A stretch of DNA of 64,000 nucleotides from Vesta saturnalis (taxonomy: Eukaryota > Arthropoda > Insecta > Coleoptera > Lampyridae), in assembly GCA_036346205.1 (NCBI GenBank), contig JARFJB010001495.1, positions 3,015,001-3,079,000 on the forward strand, given 5' to 3'. The notes under the pieces were generated by a model. That model saw only the letters and a program-made list of their open reading frames with translations, ran no database searches and was not told the DNA's origin. Each line of letters opens with the position of its first letter. Position 1 is the first letter of the stretch. This document shows, piece by piece, positions 45,371-57,078 of the stretch. A program made the translations under genes and the position numbers.

Positions 45371-46333
45371 TAATATTGTTCACAAAAATGCCAATAAAGA
45401 TTTTAATGTGTTATTATAGGAGGAGGATGTCATAAACCAATCAACTCTGCATCAACTCTTATTCTACAGATTCGATCTCAATTGTTTAGTTAAATAGATA
45501 AAGGTGTGTGTTACGCTATTTTTTAATAAATTAATAATATTATGCAGGTATGTATTTGTGGGTTTTATACTTCGTAGTTATTGATTCGCAATAACCACGT
45601 AAGAGAGGCGTGCACGATCAACTTCTGTTACAGCAAATTTTCATTAACCCATACACCACTAAATGGCGCCACAAACAATCCCTAATTAGTCTTAGACATA
45701 TACCGTTATGTGGAGCCACCTTTATTACAGAAAAAAATATTCATTAGTCCATACACCACTAGATGGCCCTACAAACAAATTCAGGTTTGGCAACAACGGG
45801 GCCACGACAAGAGGCCCTAATACAGGTTCTTATACTTGACTTATGAGATAGAATTAGGGCCCCCTTATTATAATACTATTTCCAGCCAAGGGGGCCAAGA
45901 TAAGAAGGCGCAGACCCTAAGTTCGTGTAGCTGTCTTACACGTTAGCATTAGGGCTCCCTTATTAGAACATTTCAAACTTCCCACCATAACCAATCAGGA
46001 TGCAGAGCCTTAGGCCTCCAATCAGAGCTCAAAGGCTGGGTGGGGACTAAGAACCAATCAGAAACCAGAGGGGCGGACGCACGCACGACCAATAAGGTGA
46101 AAGGAGCTGTCCTTAGGACCGCCAAACAGAACACTGTATCCTCACGCATTTCCCTACCTTCCAGGGCCTGAACTGCCAAAAAGGCTCTTAATACAACCAA
46201 AGCGGCTCTAATTAGGGGTGAAAATTCCATCAAGAGGTTGAAAATGGCCCCGAAAAGAAGCTGTCAAAAAAAAGTGGTGGTGAAGGAGTCCCAGGGGGCG
46301 TCACAAATAAAAGTGGAGGGGATGGTGTCTCCC
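45371..46333 (-). repeat. right terminal inverted repeat
   Basis: 963 bases, the reverse complement of the left arm without its CT tract and about 250 bases around it. Four CCAAT boxes survive at 45991, 46018, 46054 and 46089, in positions equivalent to left-arm motifs. Confidence 0.85.
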
Positions 46334-47990
46334 GTCTACTACTATAATGTAACATAAGTTGTTGAAATTAAAACTAAAAAAAAGTTACAAAAAACGTTCT
46401 GTATTATGCTTTTCATTGTAAAATACACTTGCACTTATTGACAAAGTTATTTGTTAGATTTAACTGGATTATTTTAATTGATGTCATGTTCCTAATTGTG
46501 AATTCTTTTATCAATTTCAAATGAAAGTTTTTCACAACTTTACACCTACATCATAACTTGATTAAATTTCGTTACATTCGTTTTATGGTTATATTTTTCA
46601 CCACTAGCCTTCGACCGTTAGACGGTGTTCTGATTTGTCACCTTCAAGGCAGTGTAACAATATTTAATTTGTTAATGACCTAGTTATTCTTTAGTAAAAC
46701 AGTATTCCATAGTTGTCTTTATGTTTAGCAAACTGTTATATTAATAACAGGCTTATGTTTATGTTTTCAATTTTTCAAATTTCACAAAATTGTTTCAACA
46801 TCATTAACAATTTTAATAGATAATGTTACTACTGACGAAGATGACTGTAAGCGTTATCGAAACGTTTAGATTGTATAACTTTAACATACAAATACACCAT
46901 TAAAAAGTACAAAAATGATAAGTATTCCTTATTGTTTTATAATTAATTATTTTATAATTACAGTTTATTTAATTTTGAAATGAAAGTGTAAACACAAAGC
47001 AATTATCAATCTAGTTTTAAACTAATCATTGTTACGAAATGCTCTCAAAACAATACGTTTAAAATGAAATATTAAATCTAGAATTCTCTCCCCTTATTTT
47101 ACAGTTGATAAACTACATTTTCTGAATATAATCGGATCTGCAAAAGTTTTGAAATAGAGGTTTTTGAATATAACTTGCTTGAGTTTGCTACTTAAAGGAT
47201 TGACTAAAAGTTGAATAGAACGTAGGGTAGTTTCTAATTTTCTTAATTCTTAAGCTACAATTTCAACTCATAATGACCACCAACTGTTTTTAACGACCAC
47301 ATAAAGAGCCGGTAATTGAAAAAATTAACTAAAATTCGAACTAAAAAGAAGGAAAATTATACGGAAAACTCATTAGGAAGTTCTTAAAATATCACAATTT
47401 TAAACAACTGTAACTCGACATAAGTTAACTGTCACCAATTACAACTAATTAGTGTGGAACTGCCGCAATATTGCATATATATCTTTAGTTGTGTTTACGA
47501 AATTCTGGTGGTATTTCATTTATAACATCTGCAGAGAGTTTATGTAAATGTAATTAGAAGTCAAATATTTAGTTTTTATATATTGTCAAACATTAATTAA
47601 CGTTTGCTAACATTTGCTTTTGCGTTCTATACCGAGGTTCCATGATATTTCATGTTTGCAGATTATATGAAATCAAAGAAATTAATCCGATTAATTCGAC
47701 GCTACAGCATTTTCACATACTTTTTTTTAATATGCATGTGAACTTCATTATGAAACGCAAATAGTTTCATAATAAGGATACTGAATTTTTTTTTCGCTTA
47801 CATTTGTTATAAGTGAATTTATTTTTGCTAGTAACAATAGCAATATTATTATTACATGGTAACCACCCGCCCAAAAGCGTTCTAAATGTTTCAAAACCCA
47901 AATGTTTTGTGGTATTTGATTTAAAACATGGGTTCCATTCTCACTCCAGGGAATGTTTTAATGGATATACAATTTTAAATTAAATATATA
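46334..47990. other. AT-rich, no gene; candidate hammerhead-like motif near 46832
   Basis: No coding region recognised. The only notable item is the CTGACGA...GAAAC arrangement at 46832-46863, listed separately. Confidence 0.5.
46832..46863 (+). ncRNA. degenerate hammerhead-like / Penelope-type motif
   Basis: CTGACGA (46832-46838) fits the hammerhead CUGANGA box. GATGAC (46840-46845) pairs with GTTATC (46853-46858, one G-T wobble) as stem II, and GAAAC follows at 46859-46863. One extra A sits between the first box and stem II, and stems I/III are not evident, so activity is unlikely. CTGAnGAAG...CGAAACG is a common signature of Penelope-like element repeats. Confidence 0.35.
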
Positions 47991-48350
47991 AAAACCTGCT
48001 TTTTACCTCACAATACGAAAGTATTGGGAGGTATTGTAATCGTTCGGCGAAATTTCGAGTGCAGCACTTTAGTTTTTGTGAATTATCACAAAAGAGAAAA
48101 TAGATAGAAAGTAGATCTCAGCGTATTATTCAAGAGGATTAAATTTCCTTTAAAATGAGCTACCATACTTAAAAATTGCTTTACCGTAAGTTGGAGAAAA
48201 AGAGGTTCAAACATGACAGTTTCAAAATGTACGACTGTCCGTCTGTCTGTATGTGTTCCAGCACAATAGCGTCCACAAAGATAATCCGACCGTCATGAAA
48301 TTTGGTACCCAGGTTCGGAACCATGAGTAGACGGAATGATGAACTTTTGA
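47991..48350 (+). repeat. dispersed repeat with GAAA hairpin and GTCTGTCTG motif
   Basis: CAATACGAAAGTATTG (48011-48026) is a perfect 6-bp inverted repeat around GAAA. About 210 bases later comes GTACGACTGTCCGTCTGTCT and a GTCATGAAATTTGGTACCCA stretch. A unit with similar architecture is at 56080-56340. This is a common organisation of uncharacterised insect repeats. Confidence 0.5.
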
Positions 48351-48509
48351 GAGAAATCTGTCCAGTGAAAATAGAATTCCAGATTTCGACTATTATAGAG
48401 TGTATAAATACGAACTGCTATTCGTAGCAAACCGGAACGTCTTTACGTAGGCAACTAAGTGAACCATTCTAAAATTGAATATTTACCGTTCGTGAACTCC
48501 TCCGGTATG

Positions 48510-48572
48510 CAGTGGCAGCGCGTTTGGTTAATGTCTCGGCGTCGCGGATTCAAGATGCATAATGTACGAGGT
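48510..48572 (+). other. tRNA-derived-like segment
   Basis: GTGGCAGCGCGTTTGGTTAA followed by CGGCGTCGCGGATTCAAGA has an A-box-like start and a B-box-like GGATTCAAGA, as in tRNA-derived SINE heads. Stems are mostly lost, so this is tentative. Confidence 0.35.
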
Positions 48573-48589
48573 TTTCTTTATATCTATTA

Positions 48590-48860
48590 GACGTGTTAAG
48601 GAATTTCTGGCCATTTGAAACGATTTTTGAAAAAAAATTTTTTTTGCTTTTTTACACGTTTTGAGACATTTCTGACCATTTGAGATGATTTTTGTAAAAA
48701 AAATTTTTTTGGTCCTTGGTCAAAATTTTTTTTCATCTTTAATCGTTTGAGCCATTTCTGACCATTTCAGACGATTTTTTTTTTGGAAAAAAAATGTTTG
48801 GCCTTTTGGACAAAAATTTTCGCATTTTTTTTTTGCATTTTTACACGTTATGAAAAATTT
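48590..48860 (+). repeat. three imperfect ~85-bp tandem units
   Basis: Each unit has GTT(T/A)(A/T)G(A/G)(G/C)(A/C)ATTTCTG(G/A)CCATTT then (A/G)A(A/T)GATTTTT and long A then T runs, starting near 48595, 48657 and 48745. Confidence 0.65.
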
Positions 48861-49043
48861 AAAAATGTCAGAATTCTAATTCTTTTTTTATTATTGAGCA
48901 AAATTTATGTCATTTAGGAATGATATAAACAACTGTTGTTTTCGCAACTATGGAATAAATGTAAAAATGATAACCGCATCAATAGAAACATGTGGGTAAA
49001 CAAGTGGATTTATATGTTTATAAAAATTGTACTTTTATGCACA

Positions 49044-49045
49044 TA
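49044..49045. repeat. TA target duplication, left
   Basis: TA immediately before CAGGGTGGCGC; matches 51754-51755. Confidence 0.85.
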
Positions 49046-51753
49046 CAGGGTGGCGCATTAGTGTGACAAAGTCCCATATCTCCTTTATTTAAAGAGATAC
49101 AAAAAAAAAATTAAACACAAAAGTGGTAAGATATGTTCTGGTGCATATTCCAAAAATATTTTTTAATTATACAGGGTAGATCATAAAAGCTTAGAAGTAA
49201 TTTTAAATTTTTTTTAAATAGAAGACCCTATATATTATTACATATTTAGACTCTACATACAATTTTAGACACATTTTATGTATAATGTCCTATACCTAAG
49301 TCTAACGGTTTTTGACAAATTTCAGATTTTTTGTCAAAAATGACGTTTGCAGGCCAAAACATAGGTGGAAATCTTTTCTAAACGAAGCCTTTATCAATTA
49401 GTTATGGTTGGTTTCCTTGGAAATGGGGACCTACTGTAATGGGCTGTATTGATATTTTTGTAATACATTCATACAGGGTGATCAAAAATGGACAATAAAC
49501 AGTAGATTCAAAAAACCTATAAAGTCATTTTTTTTTAATGGAAACCCCCATTTTTTTTAATTCTATCTTATTTAGCATTAAAAATAAGGGTGACTTTGTA
49601 TAAGAGCGTATATTCCAAAAAATTGTAGTTTTTGAAATAATGACAATTTAACATTTTTTTATTGTAAAAATGCTATACGGCTTTCAAGTTTTGTTGTTAG
49701 TTGGCCGTGACGGCGAGGCGTGGCATATAAAAATAATAGAGATTATCAGAAACGTCATTATTTATTGTCTGTTGATAATTTGTGTGATGCATTAGTGTAT
49801 TTTATAGCAAATTGATTTAAAACTTGAATTAAAATTGTAAATAATGAATTTTTCGCAAGCCAAGATGGTTGATATAATTTTTGTTTTGGGAGGTAGTGAT
49901 AAGAATACGCTCTTAGCAAGAAGACTGTATCAACAACGGTTTCCAGAAAGAAGGGCATTTGAAAAGCTTTAGAGCGTTTTGAAAGAACTGGTAATGTATT
50001 ATATGAAAAAAATACTAGGGAAAAACGTGCACAGACTGAGGAAAATCAGTTAAATGTACTATTAACAGTTACCGAAAATCCATATATTGGACAACGACAC
50101 ATTTCTCAGCAGGTTGGTGTTGAACGACGTCCGATACAGCGGACTCAAAAAATGCACCCCTATCACATTCAACTACTTCAAGAGTTGGTTCCTGAAGATT
50201 ATCAAAGACGACTGGAATTTTGTCAATGGGCTCAAAACAACATAAACCAACAAAAAAAATTTGTTCACTTGATTTTATTTACAGATGAGGCCACATTTCA
50301 CAGAAACGGAAGTGTAAACAGACACAATTTTCATTACTATTCTACCGAAAATCCACATTTTGTAAGATATACTTCTCAAACTAGATGGTCTTTAAATGGG
50401 AGGTGTTGTCGGTAATGATGTAATTGGACCATATTTTTTTGATCAACGAGTAACAGGGGAAGTATACTTAGACTTTCTGCAAAATCATTTACCTAATTTG
50501 TTGCGTCAAGTGCCACAGGATACGCAACAAGAAATGCGGTTTCCTCATGATGGGTACATCATACAGGTCCGATAACTTTTTTAAATGCTAGATATCCAGA
50601 ATGTTGGATTATGAGGGGAGGGCCTGTTGCTTGGCCTGCTAGATCCCCAGATCTTACTAAAATGGACTTTAGCATATGGGGGTACGTCAAAGAGCAGGTT
50701 TATAAAATACCGCCTACAACAAAGGAAGACATGAAGATTAGGATTAGAAACTGTTTTAAAAACATTAGTGTTGATATGTGTAGAAATTTAAGCAGCGAAT
50801 TTGGGAGACGTATTGCATTGTGTATTCAAGAAAGAGGCGGACATTTCGAACAACTTATTAGGTAGTACGTATTTGACATGTTTCTAGTACTTTTATCTGT
50901 ATAATTAGTTACAGCTTTAGTTAAATTAGAGGTGTTAAGTTTATGATTAGGATTAGGACATAATTTGTTGAATCAAAAAAATATTGTCTACTTTAAGTTC
51001 GTTTAATAAAATAATTATTTATATGGGGTTCAATAAATTGTAATATTTCGATCTGAAGTGCTCGAATTTTGTTGTTTCGTCGCGTCCCGCCGTCACGGCC
51101 AACTAACAACAAAACTTGAAAGCCGTATAGCATTTTTACAATAAAAAAATGTTAAATTGTCATTATTTCAAAAACTACATTTTTTTGGAATATACACTCT
51201 GATACAAAGTCACCCTTATTTTTAATGCTAAATAAGATAGAATTAGAAAAATAGGGGGTTTCCATTAAAAAAAAATGACTATAGGTTTTTTTGAATCTAC
51301 TTTTTATTATACATTTTTGATCACCCTGTATGAATGTATTACAAAAATATCAATACAGACCATTAGAGTAGGTCCCCTTTCCAAGGAAACCAACCATAAC
51401 TAATTGATAAAGGCTTCGTTTAGAAAAGATTTCCACCTATGTTTTGGCCTGCAAACGACATTTTTGACAAAAAATTTGAAATTTGTCGAAAACGGTTAGA
51501 CTTAGGTATAGGACATTATACATAAAATGTGTCTAAAATCGTATGTAGAATCTAAATATGTAATAATATATAGGGTTTTCTATTTAAAAAAAAATTTAAA
51601 ATTTCTTCAAAGCTTTTATGACCTACCCTGTATAATTACAAATATTTTTGGAATATGCAGCAGAACATATCTTACAACTTTTGTATTTAATTTTTTTTGT
51701 ATCTCTTTAAATAAAGGAAATATGGGACTTTGTCGCACTAATGCGCCACCCTG
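49046..51753 (+). mobile_element. full-length mariner-like element with ~680-bp inverted repeats
   Basis: CAGGGTGGCGCATTAGTG at 49046 is mirrored by CACTAATGCGCCACCCTG ending at 51753 (one mismatch), flanked by TA duplications as for Tc1/mariner. The arms (49046-49725 and 51080-51753) are collinear reverse complements: CCATATCTCCTTTATTTAAA, AATGTCCTATACCTAAGTCT, TTCCTTGGAAA and GTTAGTTGGCCGTGACGGCG landmarks appear in both. Two further ACAGGGT motifs occur within each arm (49173 and 49472 left; their complements near 51625 and 51325 right), so each arm is a composite of three stacked termini. A broken transposase lies between. Confidence 0.92.
49844..50865 (+). pseudogene. DUF4817-type mariner-like transposase
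   Basis: ATG at 49844: MNFSQAKMVDIIFVLGGSDK and ARRLYQQRFPERR (HTH N-terminus, DUF4817-like). After a frameshift near 49970, ERFERTGNV, NPYIGQRHISQQVGVE, then 50152-50415 with LVPEDYQRRLEFCQWA and LILFTDEATFHRNG (first catalytic Asp). After a second break, VIGPYFFDQRVTGEVYLDFL and a decayed MRFPHDG motif (second Asp); then 50611-50865 with GGPVAWPARSPDLTKMDFSI (third Asp), WGYVKEQVY and CIQERGGHFEQLIR at the C-terminus. About 340 codons with three or four frameshifts; motifs otherwise well kept, so it died relatively recently. Confidence 0.9.
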
Positions 51754-51755
51754 TA
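51754..51755. repeat. TA target duplication, right
   Basis: TA immediately after GCGCCACCCTG. Confidence 0.85.
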
Positions 51756-52300
51756 TTTGCACGTTTTCAATTTAAGAACTAAATAAATGTATACTGGGTG
51801 ATTATGATTATTTACTTTCTCTGATCAACTTTTTCGATCGTGATCATTTTTGTTTAGTACGTCAAGCTTTATAGGTATTATTTAAATAATAACTTAAATT
51901 TAAGATAATGTGTCTTGGTCGTCATATTTAATTGTTTATGTGGAAGTATTACGATTTTTTTAATAAAACAAATTAACAATTTAATAATATGAAAAAACTG
52001 TACAAAATTTCTGGTAGCAAAAAAAAAACACAGTACACTAGTTATAAAACACATCAAATTCTTTCAACTTTACTTGTGCTTGTTTAAATTATCAATTACA
52101 TTGTATTGTGAGGGCACGTGTTGCACACATCAGATTTTTTAATATAGTATTCTTGTAGTACTCATACTATTAATACGTATGGGATTTTTGCATGTTTCCG
52201 TAAATTTGTCCATACACATACAATTGAAATTAAAATGTGTTCGCTAGTTTTTTTTTTTTTTGTATTAGCTAAAAAAACCGCTGCCAAATTCTCTGCCATA
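51756..52300. other. AT-rich, no gene recognised
   Basis: Nothing assignable beyond a TACTGGGTGATTATG word at 51791 resembling the ACAGGGTG termini. Confidence 0.5.
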
Positions 52301-52810
52301 ATGCTCTCTCATATATGTAAATAACTAACTTCAAAGCCCATAATACCTGAATTTGAGTCATATCGGTTTTTAAACACGATAATTCCTTGACTTTCAAAAA
52401 AATTTTGCACCCTAAAAAGAGTGCGCCACTGGCAGTTTTTAAAAATTTTTTATTTAGATAATGTTTTACATATTAACAAAGTTGCAAAAGTGATCATTAG
52501 CCCACAACACTTTAATTTTAGTCATATCGGATTTCCCCCATTATTGATTCGCCATTTTGAATTTTTTAATTTTGACACTTAGCTATCTTAAAAAACCCCA
52601 ATACCCGGCTTTAAAAAAAAATCGGTTGATAAATTAAATAAACACTATAATCCCCCATTCTTGATTCGCCATTTTATATTTTTTAATTTTGACAAATGAT
52701 TTATACTTAGCGATCTTAAAAACCCCCAATACCCGACTTTAAAAAAATCGGTTGATAAATTAAAAAATGCACAATTTTGTATCCTAAAAAGGAGCGCCAC
52801 TAGTTATTAT
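52300..52810 (+). repeat. tandem repeat, ~110-120-bp units
   Basis: CCCCATT(A/C)TTGATTCGCCATTT, TTTTTTAATTTTGACA, CTTAGC(T/G)ATCTTAAAAA, CCCCAATACCCG(G/A)CTTTAAA and ATCGGTTGATAAATTAAA occur in the same order at about 52537-52640 and 52650-52765. Flanking partial units share (A/G)GCGCCACT(G/A)G (52424 and 52790). Confidence 0.75.
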
Positions 52811-53800
52811 ATATGTTTTTATTTTGAAATTATATAAAAAAGTATTAGTTTGTTTTTTTTTAATTATGTAACTTTTTTAAATTTGAAGCAATTAATTTTT
52901 TTAATTTTCTAATCCCCTAAAAATACCCAGCCACTGGTTGAATTTTACTCATTAACGAACTTGACCTAGATTTTATGGCAAAGAATTTTTGTACCTACTT
53001 TCATATCGATAGCTTTAATAGTTCAAAAGATATCCTGCTCACACACAAATAGACACACAGACAGGCACGAAGTTATCGGTAGCTTTAATTTTTCAAAAAA
53101 TATCGCGCACACTCACATACAGACACACAATCAGACACGAGATTTTCTTTTCTAAAAATGTGTTTTTATTATTGTTTAGGCCACAAAAAGTCGAGAAATG
53201 TAAAAAAAGTGTTTGAAAATTTACATCGATTACATAGCTTTCTCTTTATACGTTCGCGCAAATTCTGCGAAAGCCTAATTTTTAATATGGACGATAGTTT
53301 TTCTTTTATTAGATGTAACTGTAGTTAAAATTTCATATAAATACTTTAGCAAACACGTACAGCTCTGCCAAGTAAACAAAAGCAGTGAGAGGGCGTACCA
53401 GGATGGAGCTGTTTCTCAACAGGTACATTCCATACAAAAAGTATTAGGGCGGCAAATATAAATCAAATTTATGGAATGTAATCAAAATGTTGTGAACAAA
53501 TTTATTTATTTTAAGTTAGGTACATAAAATTTTATTTAATTAATTACCAAAAAATTTGTACATATTTATTGTTTAAGTACAAATGCGAAAGTTTTCAAGT
53601 TATAACATTTTCTACAAAAAAAATTACACATTTTATAGTTTTGTCAACATTTGTAAAAGACTTGAAAACACATCCATCTGATCACACTTTTAAAGTTAAG
53701 AACAAATCCATCAAATAGTATGCACACATTTTGCAGAACACTTTAAGAACAAATATCTCTGCAAACACATTGTTCAGTAATTTTTCAATTTCACTGTTAC
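52811..53800. other. repeat-family tails; no gene recognised
   Basis: 53036-53140 has duplicated ATCG(G/C)...CACACACA...CAGACA(G/C)...CACGA(A/G)-type words (CACACAAATAGACACACAGA and CACTCACATACAGACACACA), like reverse-strand counterparts of the GTCTGTCTG repeats. 53273-53355 carries one unit of the repeat at 55230-55520. The rest is AT-rich. Confidence 0.5.
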
Positions 53801-54850
53801 GATACATGTGCAGAACTTTACACTTTTACAAACTCAAATGAGCTCAATACTTAAGTTCGTAGTGGTATACAAACACATTGTACCATGCTGTTTTAATCAA
53901 TTCGTCAACAATATGTTGAGATACATTGAATTCTTGCCAACGTTATTAATTCAGCTTTACGCAAACTCACTTGTTGTACTCAATTTGTAACCATTCACAA
54001 ATACTTTGTTTTCGTGCAGATTGGTTAGGTGTCATAATTTGAACACTGTGATGACCAGTTGCTATTTTACAATGCCATTCGTTTGGAATGTAATATGTTT
54101 ACTCAATTTAAATTTCTTGACCATCGTTATTAATTCAGCTTTACGCATGTCACTTTGATTTAAATATGAAAAGTACCATTATCAACAAATCCATACAACC
54201 ACCTGCATGCACTATAATACGTCGTGAACCGGCCCTGTCTGTTGGTAAATCCTGGTTCCTCTTCAGATTGCCAGCAACTGACTCCATATGAAGGATGGAT
54301 GTAAGTTTCATCAATGTATATCACTGCCTTTCGGTTGGAGTATTGTTCTCTCAATTTACGTAAATCGAGAACCCATGAACAATGTCATTTCTTTCCATTA
54401 GTAACTTCTTTGTTATGACATTTTAAAATTTAAAACCGATTCGGTAAATGTGTAATGTTTTCAACTATCCAGAAAACCATCCTTGCATCTTAATAACAGC
54501 ATGTTTAACGGCCCTTTCCATAATGTAAATTTCATGGATAATTCCAATACAGCTGAATCCATATTACCAAGATGTCGATGTTTCAGCTCTATATAACAGT
54601 GATTATTTAAATCATGTTTATTCAAGTAATCCTAATCGTTTTAATGAAAAGATTTGCCAGTCGCAGCATCAGCTAACTTTACCTTATCTAATGAAATGAC
54701 CATCAACAGTCATTTCTTTGCCTATCAAAGAAGTCAACAACGTTCTTAATAATGTTTCAGTTCAGAATGGACCGTCTTTTAAATTTTTCCGCCATGTGAA
54801 TTTTGTATGTAAATCCAACTAAAAGCAATACTAATTAACTAAATATACAG
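53801..54850 (-). pseudogene. DDE (Tc1-like) transposase remnant, family of 61.4-62.2 kb
   Basis: The open piece 54160-54354 reads MREQYSNRKAVIYIDETYIH, then CWQSEEEPGF and a WLYGFVDNGTFHI end. VIYIDETYIH with a following WQ is the first catalytic Asp block of a large arthropod DDE_3-type endonuclease family. Upstream (54360-54440), in broken frames, MERNDIV... is the segment that normally precedes it. Downstream catalytic blocks are not readable here. The outer limits given are where AT-rich unassigned sequence starts; the firm part is 54160-54440. Confidence 0.6.
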
Positions 54851-55229
54851 CGTACTGTAAATAGCTGTTGCCATTACACAATGATTAATCAATGATATTG
54901 CATTAATGATTAAAAAGCATAGTTCATGTTGAGGTTATATTAACTACGATTACTGAAAATTGGTAATACCTACGTACCAATTTCACTAATAAGGTAAATG
55001 CAGTCTTGAAAAAGACTGCGTTTCAATGTAGTGCACGAAATAAACAAAAATAACAGCGATATTCAAAAACGCAATTTTCAAATGTGGATAAACGGTGAAT
55101 GACGAATTTATGCCAAGGTTTGTACATCTTAATTCTGATAGATTAAACGTTTGATCGCATTACATATTTTCCGGGGTTTTTGTTTGCTTTGTCGCGTTGT
55201 ATAAAAGTTATTCTACGGATATCTAAACC
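54851..55229. other. no gene recognised
   Basis: AT-rich. ACTTAATAAGGTAAATGCAG-type sequence shows nothing assignable. Confidence 0.5.
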
Positions 55230-55520
55230 CAATTTTTAATATGGACACTTTTATTAGACGTCCCTGTAGCTAAAATTTCATATAAATATCTTAACAAATA
55301 AAAAAAGGTGGTCTCTGGATACGCAAACCCTGCACATAACCAATTTTTAACATAGGTTTAACTTTTACATTTAATAAAGGTGCTTATGGTTAAAGTTTCA
55401 TATAAATAGATTAACAAATAAAAAGTTGCATGAGTAAACTATACGCAAACCCAATTTTTAAAATAAGCGCAGGTTTGTCTTTTATTAAAGGTACCTGTGA
55501 TTCAAATTTTATGTAACTAT
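55230..55520 (+). repeat. three ~105-bp tandem units
   Basis: Each unit has (C/A)CAATTTTTAA(T/C/A)AT, a CTTTTATTA(G/A)A or TTTAATAAAGG block, GT(G/C)C(T/C)(G/T), AAA(A/G)TTTCATATAAAT and TTAACAAATAAA, ending in A(C/T)(G/A)CAAACCC. A fourth, dispersed unit is at 53273-53355. Confidence 0.7.
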
Positions 55521-56079
55521 ATTAACAAATAAATAATTAAATAAATCTTAGTACTTTGTGGTTTTAGAGTTTTTCATTTTGTGCATGGGGATGTGCGAAA
55601 TTATAAGAGCGATTAAATGCGGAAAGAAGTGCAGTGTTTTACCTCTCCAGTTAAATGGTACTCGTTGATTAAAAAAATATATTTATATCGCACGAGTTAT
55701 CGCCTAAAAATTAGAAAAAATGGGTTTTCTAAATTTTTTACACGTTCCTAAGTTTCATTTAAGTAAATTAAAAAAAATCCAGTAATCTTTTGTTTTTGAG
55801 ACACAAGCATGTCCTCTTTCAAATGGAACACCCTGTAAACACCATTAGAAAGACAGTAAAATTTCTTTTAATTTGTTGCAGCATATCAGCACTGTTTATA
55901 AACTGTTCTTAAAAAATAAATCAGTGCAGTGCAGGGTCTATGTTCCACATCTGGAAGGGCCTCGCTAATATACGCCGTGCTTGTTAAACTGATACAGGTG
56001 CATAAAGTAGGAGAGGACGATACGGTAGTATTAGTCTCTCACTCCAATTCATTCCTTGTTACTAAGGAAGTGTGCAACA
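55521..56079. other. no gene; one TIR-like motif
   Basis: AATGGAACACCCTGTAAACA at 55820-55840 is the outward-facing end motif of the ACAGGGTGTTCC type. No partner found. Confidence 0.45.
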
Positions 56080-56350
56080 CCTAACTTTTTACTTTCTCGT
56101 ATACTACGTATACTAAGAGAAAGACTGCAATCGAAAAAAAATGTTGAAACTTTTTTAGCGGATTTGAACGTTTTCGTGTTCGAAAAACATCGATTTCGCG
56201 AAAAAAAAATTTCGTGTACGTATGTCTGTGTGTGGCTCCGAGACTATTAGATCGATTTTAATGAGATTGGACATTGGCCACTATATCTGAAAGTTATGTA
56301 TAAAACTGGCTTTTCGTAAAAATCAATGAATGGGTGGTGAAATGAGGGTG
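56080..56350 (+). repeat. dispersed repeat, second copy of the 48.0-kb type
   Basis: CTTTCTCGTATACTACGTATAC followed by TAAGAGAAAG forms an imperfect hairpin (56090-56121). CGTATGTCTGTGTGTGGCTC and GATTTTAATGAGATTGGACA follow 120-180 bases later, as in the unit at 47991-48350. Confidence 0.5.
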
Positions 56351-56711
56351 GTTTTTTTGGGGGTGCATTTCGAAAACCAGAGCCAGAAAGTCTATCTTTG
56401 GTGAAAAGTTAGTAACCCTAATCCCCGTCGAACAAAATTTTTTAAAATTTTAAATTCAAAATTGCGCCAATGTGGCGATTTTAGTACATTTTGGCACTTA
56501 AGCTGTCACTAAGAAACCATAAAAGCTATTTGCAATTTGAAAATCGCAACTTGTAAATAAAAGTACATGCTTTCGAAGGGTTTGTAAATATTTATGAAAA
56601 AAAAATAAAATGTTGCCCTTAATTACCAGGTTAAATTTGCCCTTTTTTCAAAATTGTTTTCTCAAAAACGGCTCTGGTAATTTTTTTTTTTTTGTTTTTA
56701 CGTATTTTATA
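56351..56711. other. no gene recognised
   Basis: AT-rich region probably continuing the preceding repeat (AAAACCAGAGCCAGAAAGTC, then GTTAGTAACCC). Confidence 0.4.
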
Positions 56712-56719
56712 CTCACATA
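56712..56719. repeat. 8-bp target-site duplication, left
   Basis: CTCACATA before the hAT-type terminus; identical to 59618-59625. Confidence 0.93.
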
Positions 56720-57078
56720 CAGTGACGGATTAAGGCATAGACAAAGAAGACAAATGTCTAGGACCGGTGATTTATTTAGCGCCGTAATTATTTTTTTTTG
56801 AATATAATAAAGCGAAAATATATTGGAAACAACAATAACTATCGGTTGTGTATATTATATGTTAGATAAAGGAATATGTCTGCGTCCGACCGACTGCTTT
56901 GCGCAAACAATGGCTTAGTTTCCTTATCTTTTCTCGGAAATTAAGCAGCTTGTCGTTGTTGTATAGAGAGTGACACTTTAAATACTTTAAATTGTGAAAC
57001 ATTAATAGACCAATTCGCGGAAATGAAAGTTCGTAAAAAAATCATTGTAATATCCATTTGTGTAGTTATTTTAACGTC

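Larger units (their letters stand above)
41527..46333. mobile_element. unclassified 4.8-kb element with ~1-kb terminal inverted repeats
   Basis: GGGAGACACCATCCCC at 41527 is inverted as GGGGATGGTGTCTCCC ending at 46333. The arms (left 41527-42682, right 45371-46333) are collinear reverse complements for their whole length, including ACAGCTTCTTTTCGGGG, the GATTGG-rich block, AATAAGGGGGCCCTAAT, ACATCACTAGATG-type words, and GTTGATGCAGAGTTGATTGG at the inner end. The interior holds a nested inverted-repeat unit (43785-44505), a minus-strand coding remnant, and a mariner relic. No transposase of its own is recognised. Flanking bases show no clear duplication. The family is unknown to me. Confidence 0.75.
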
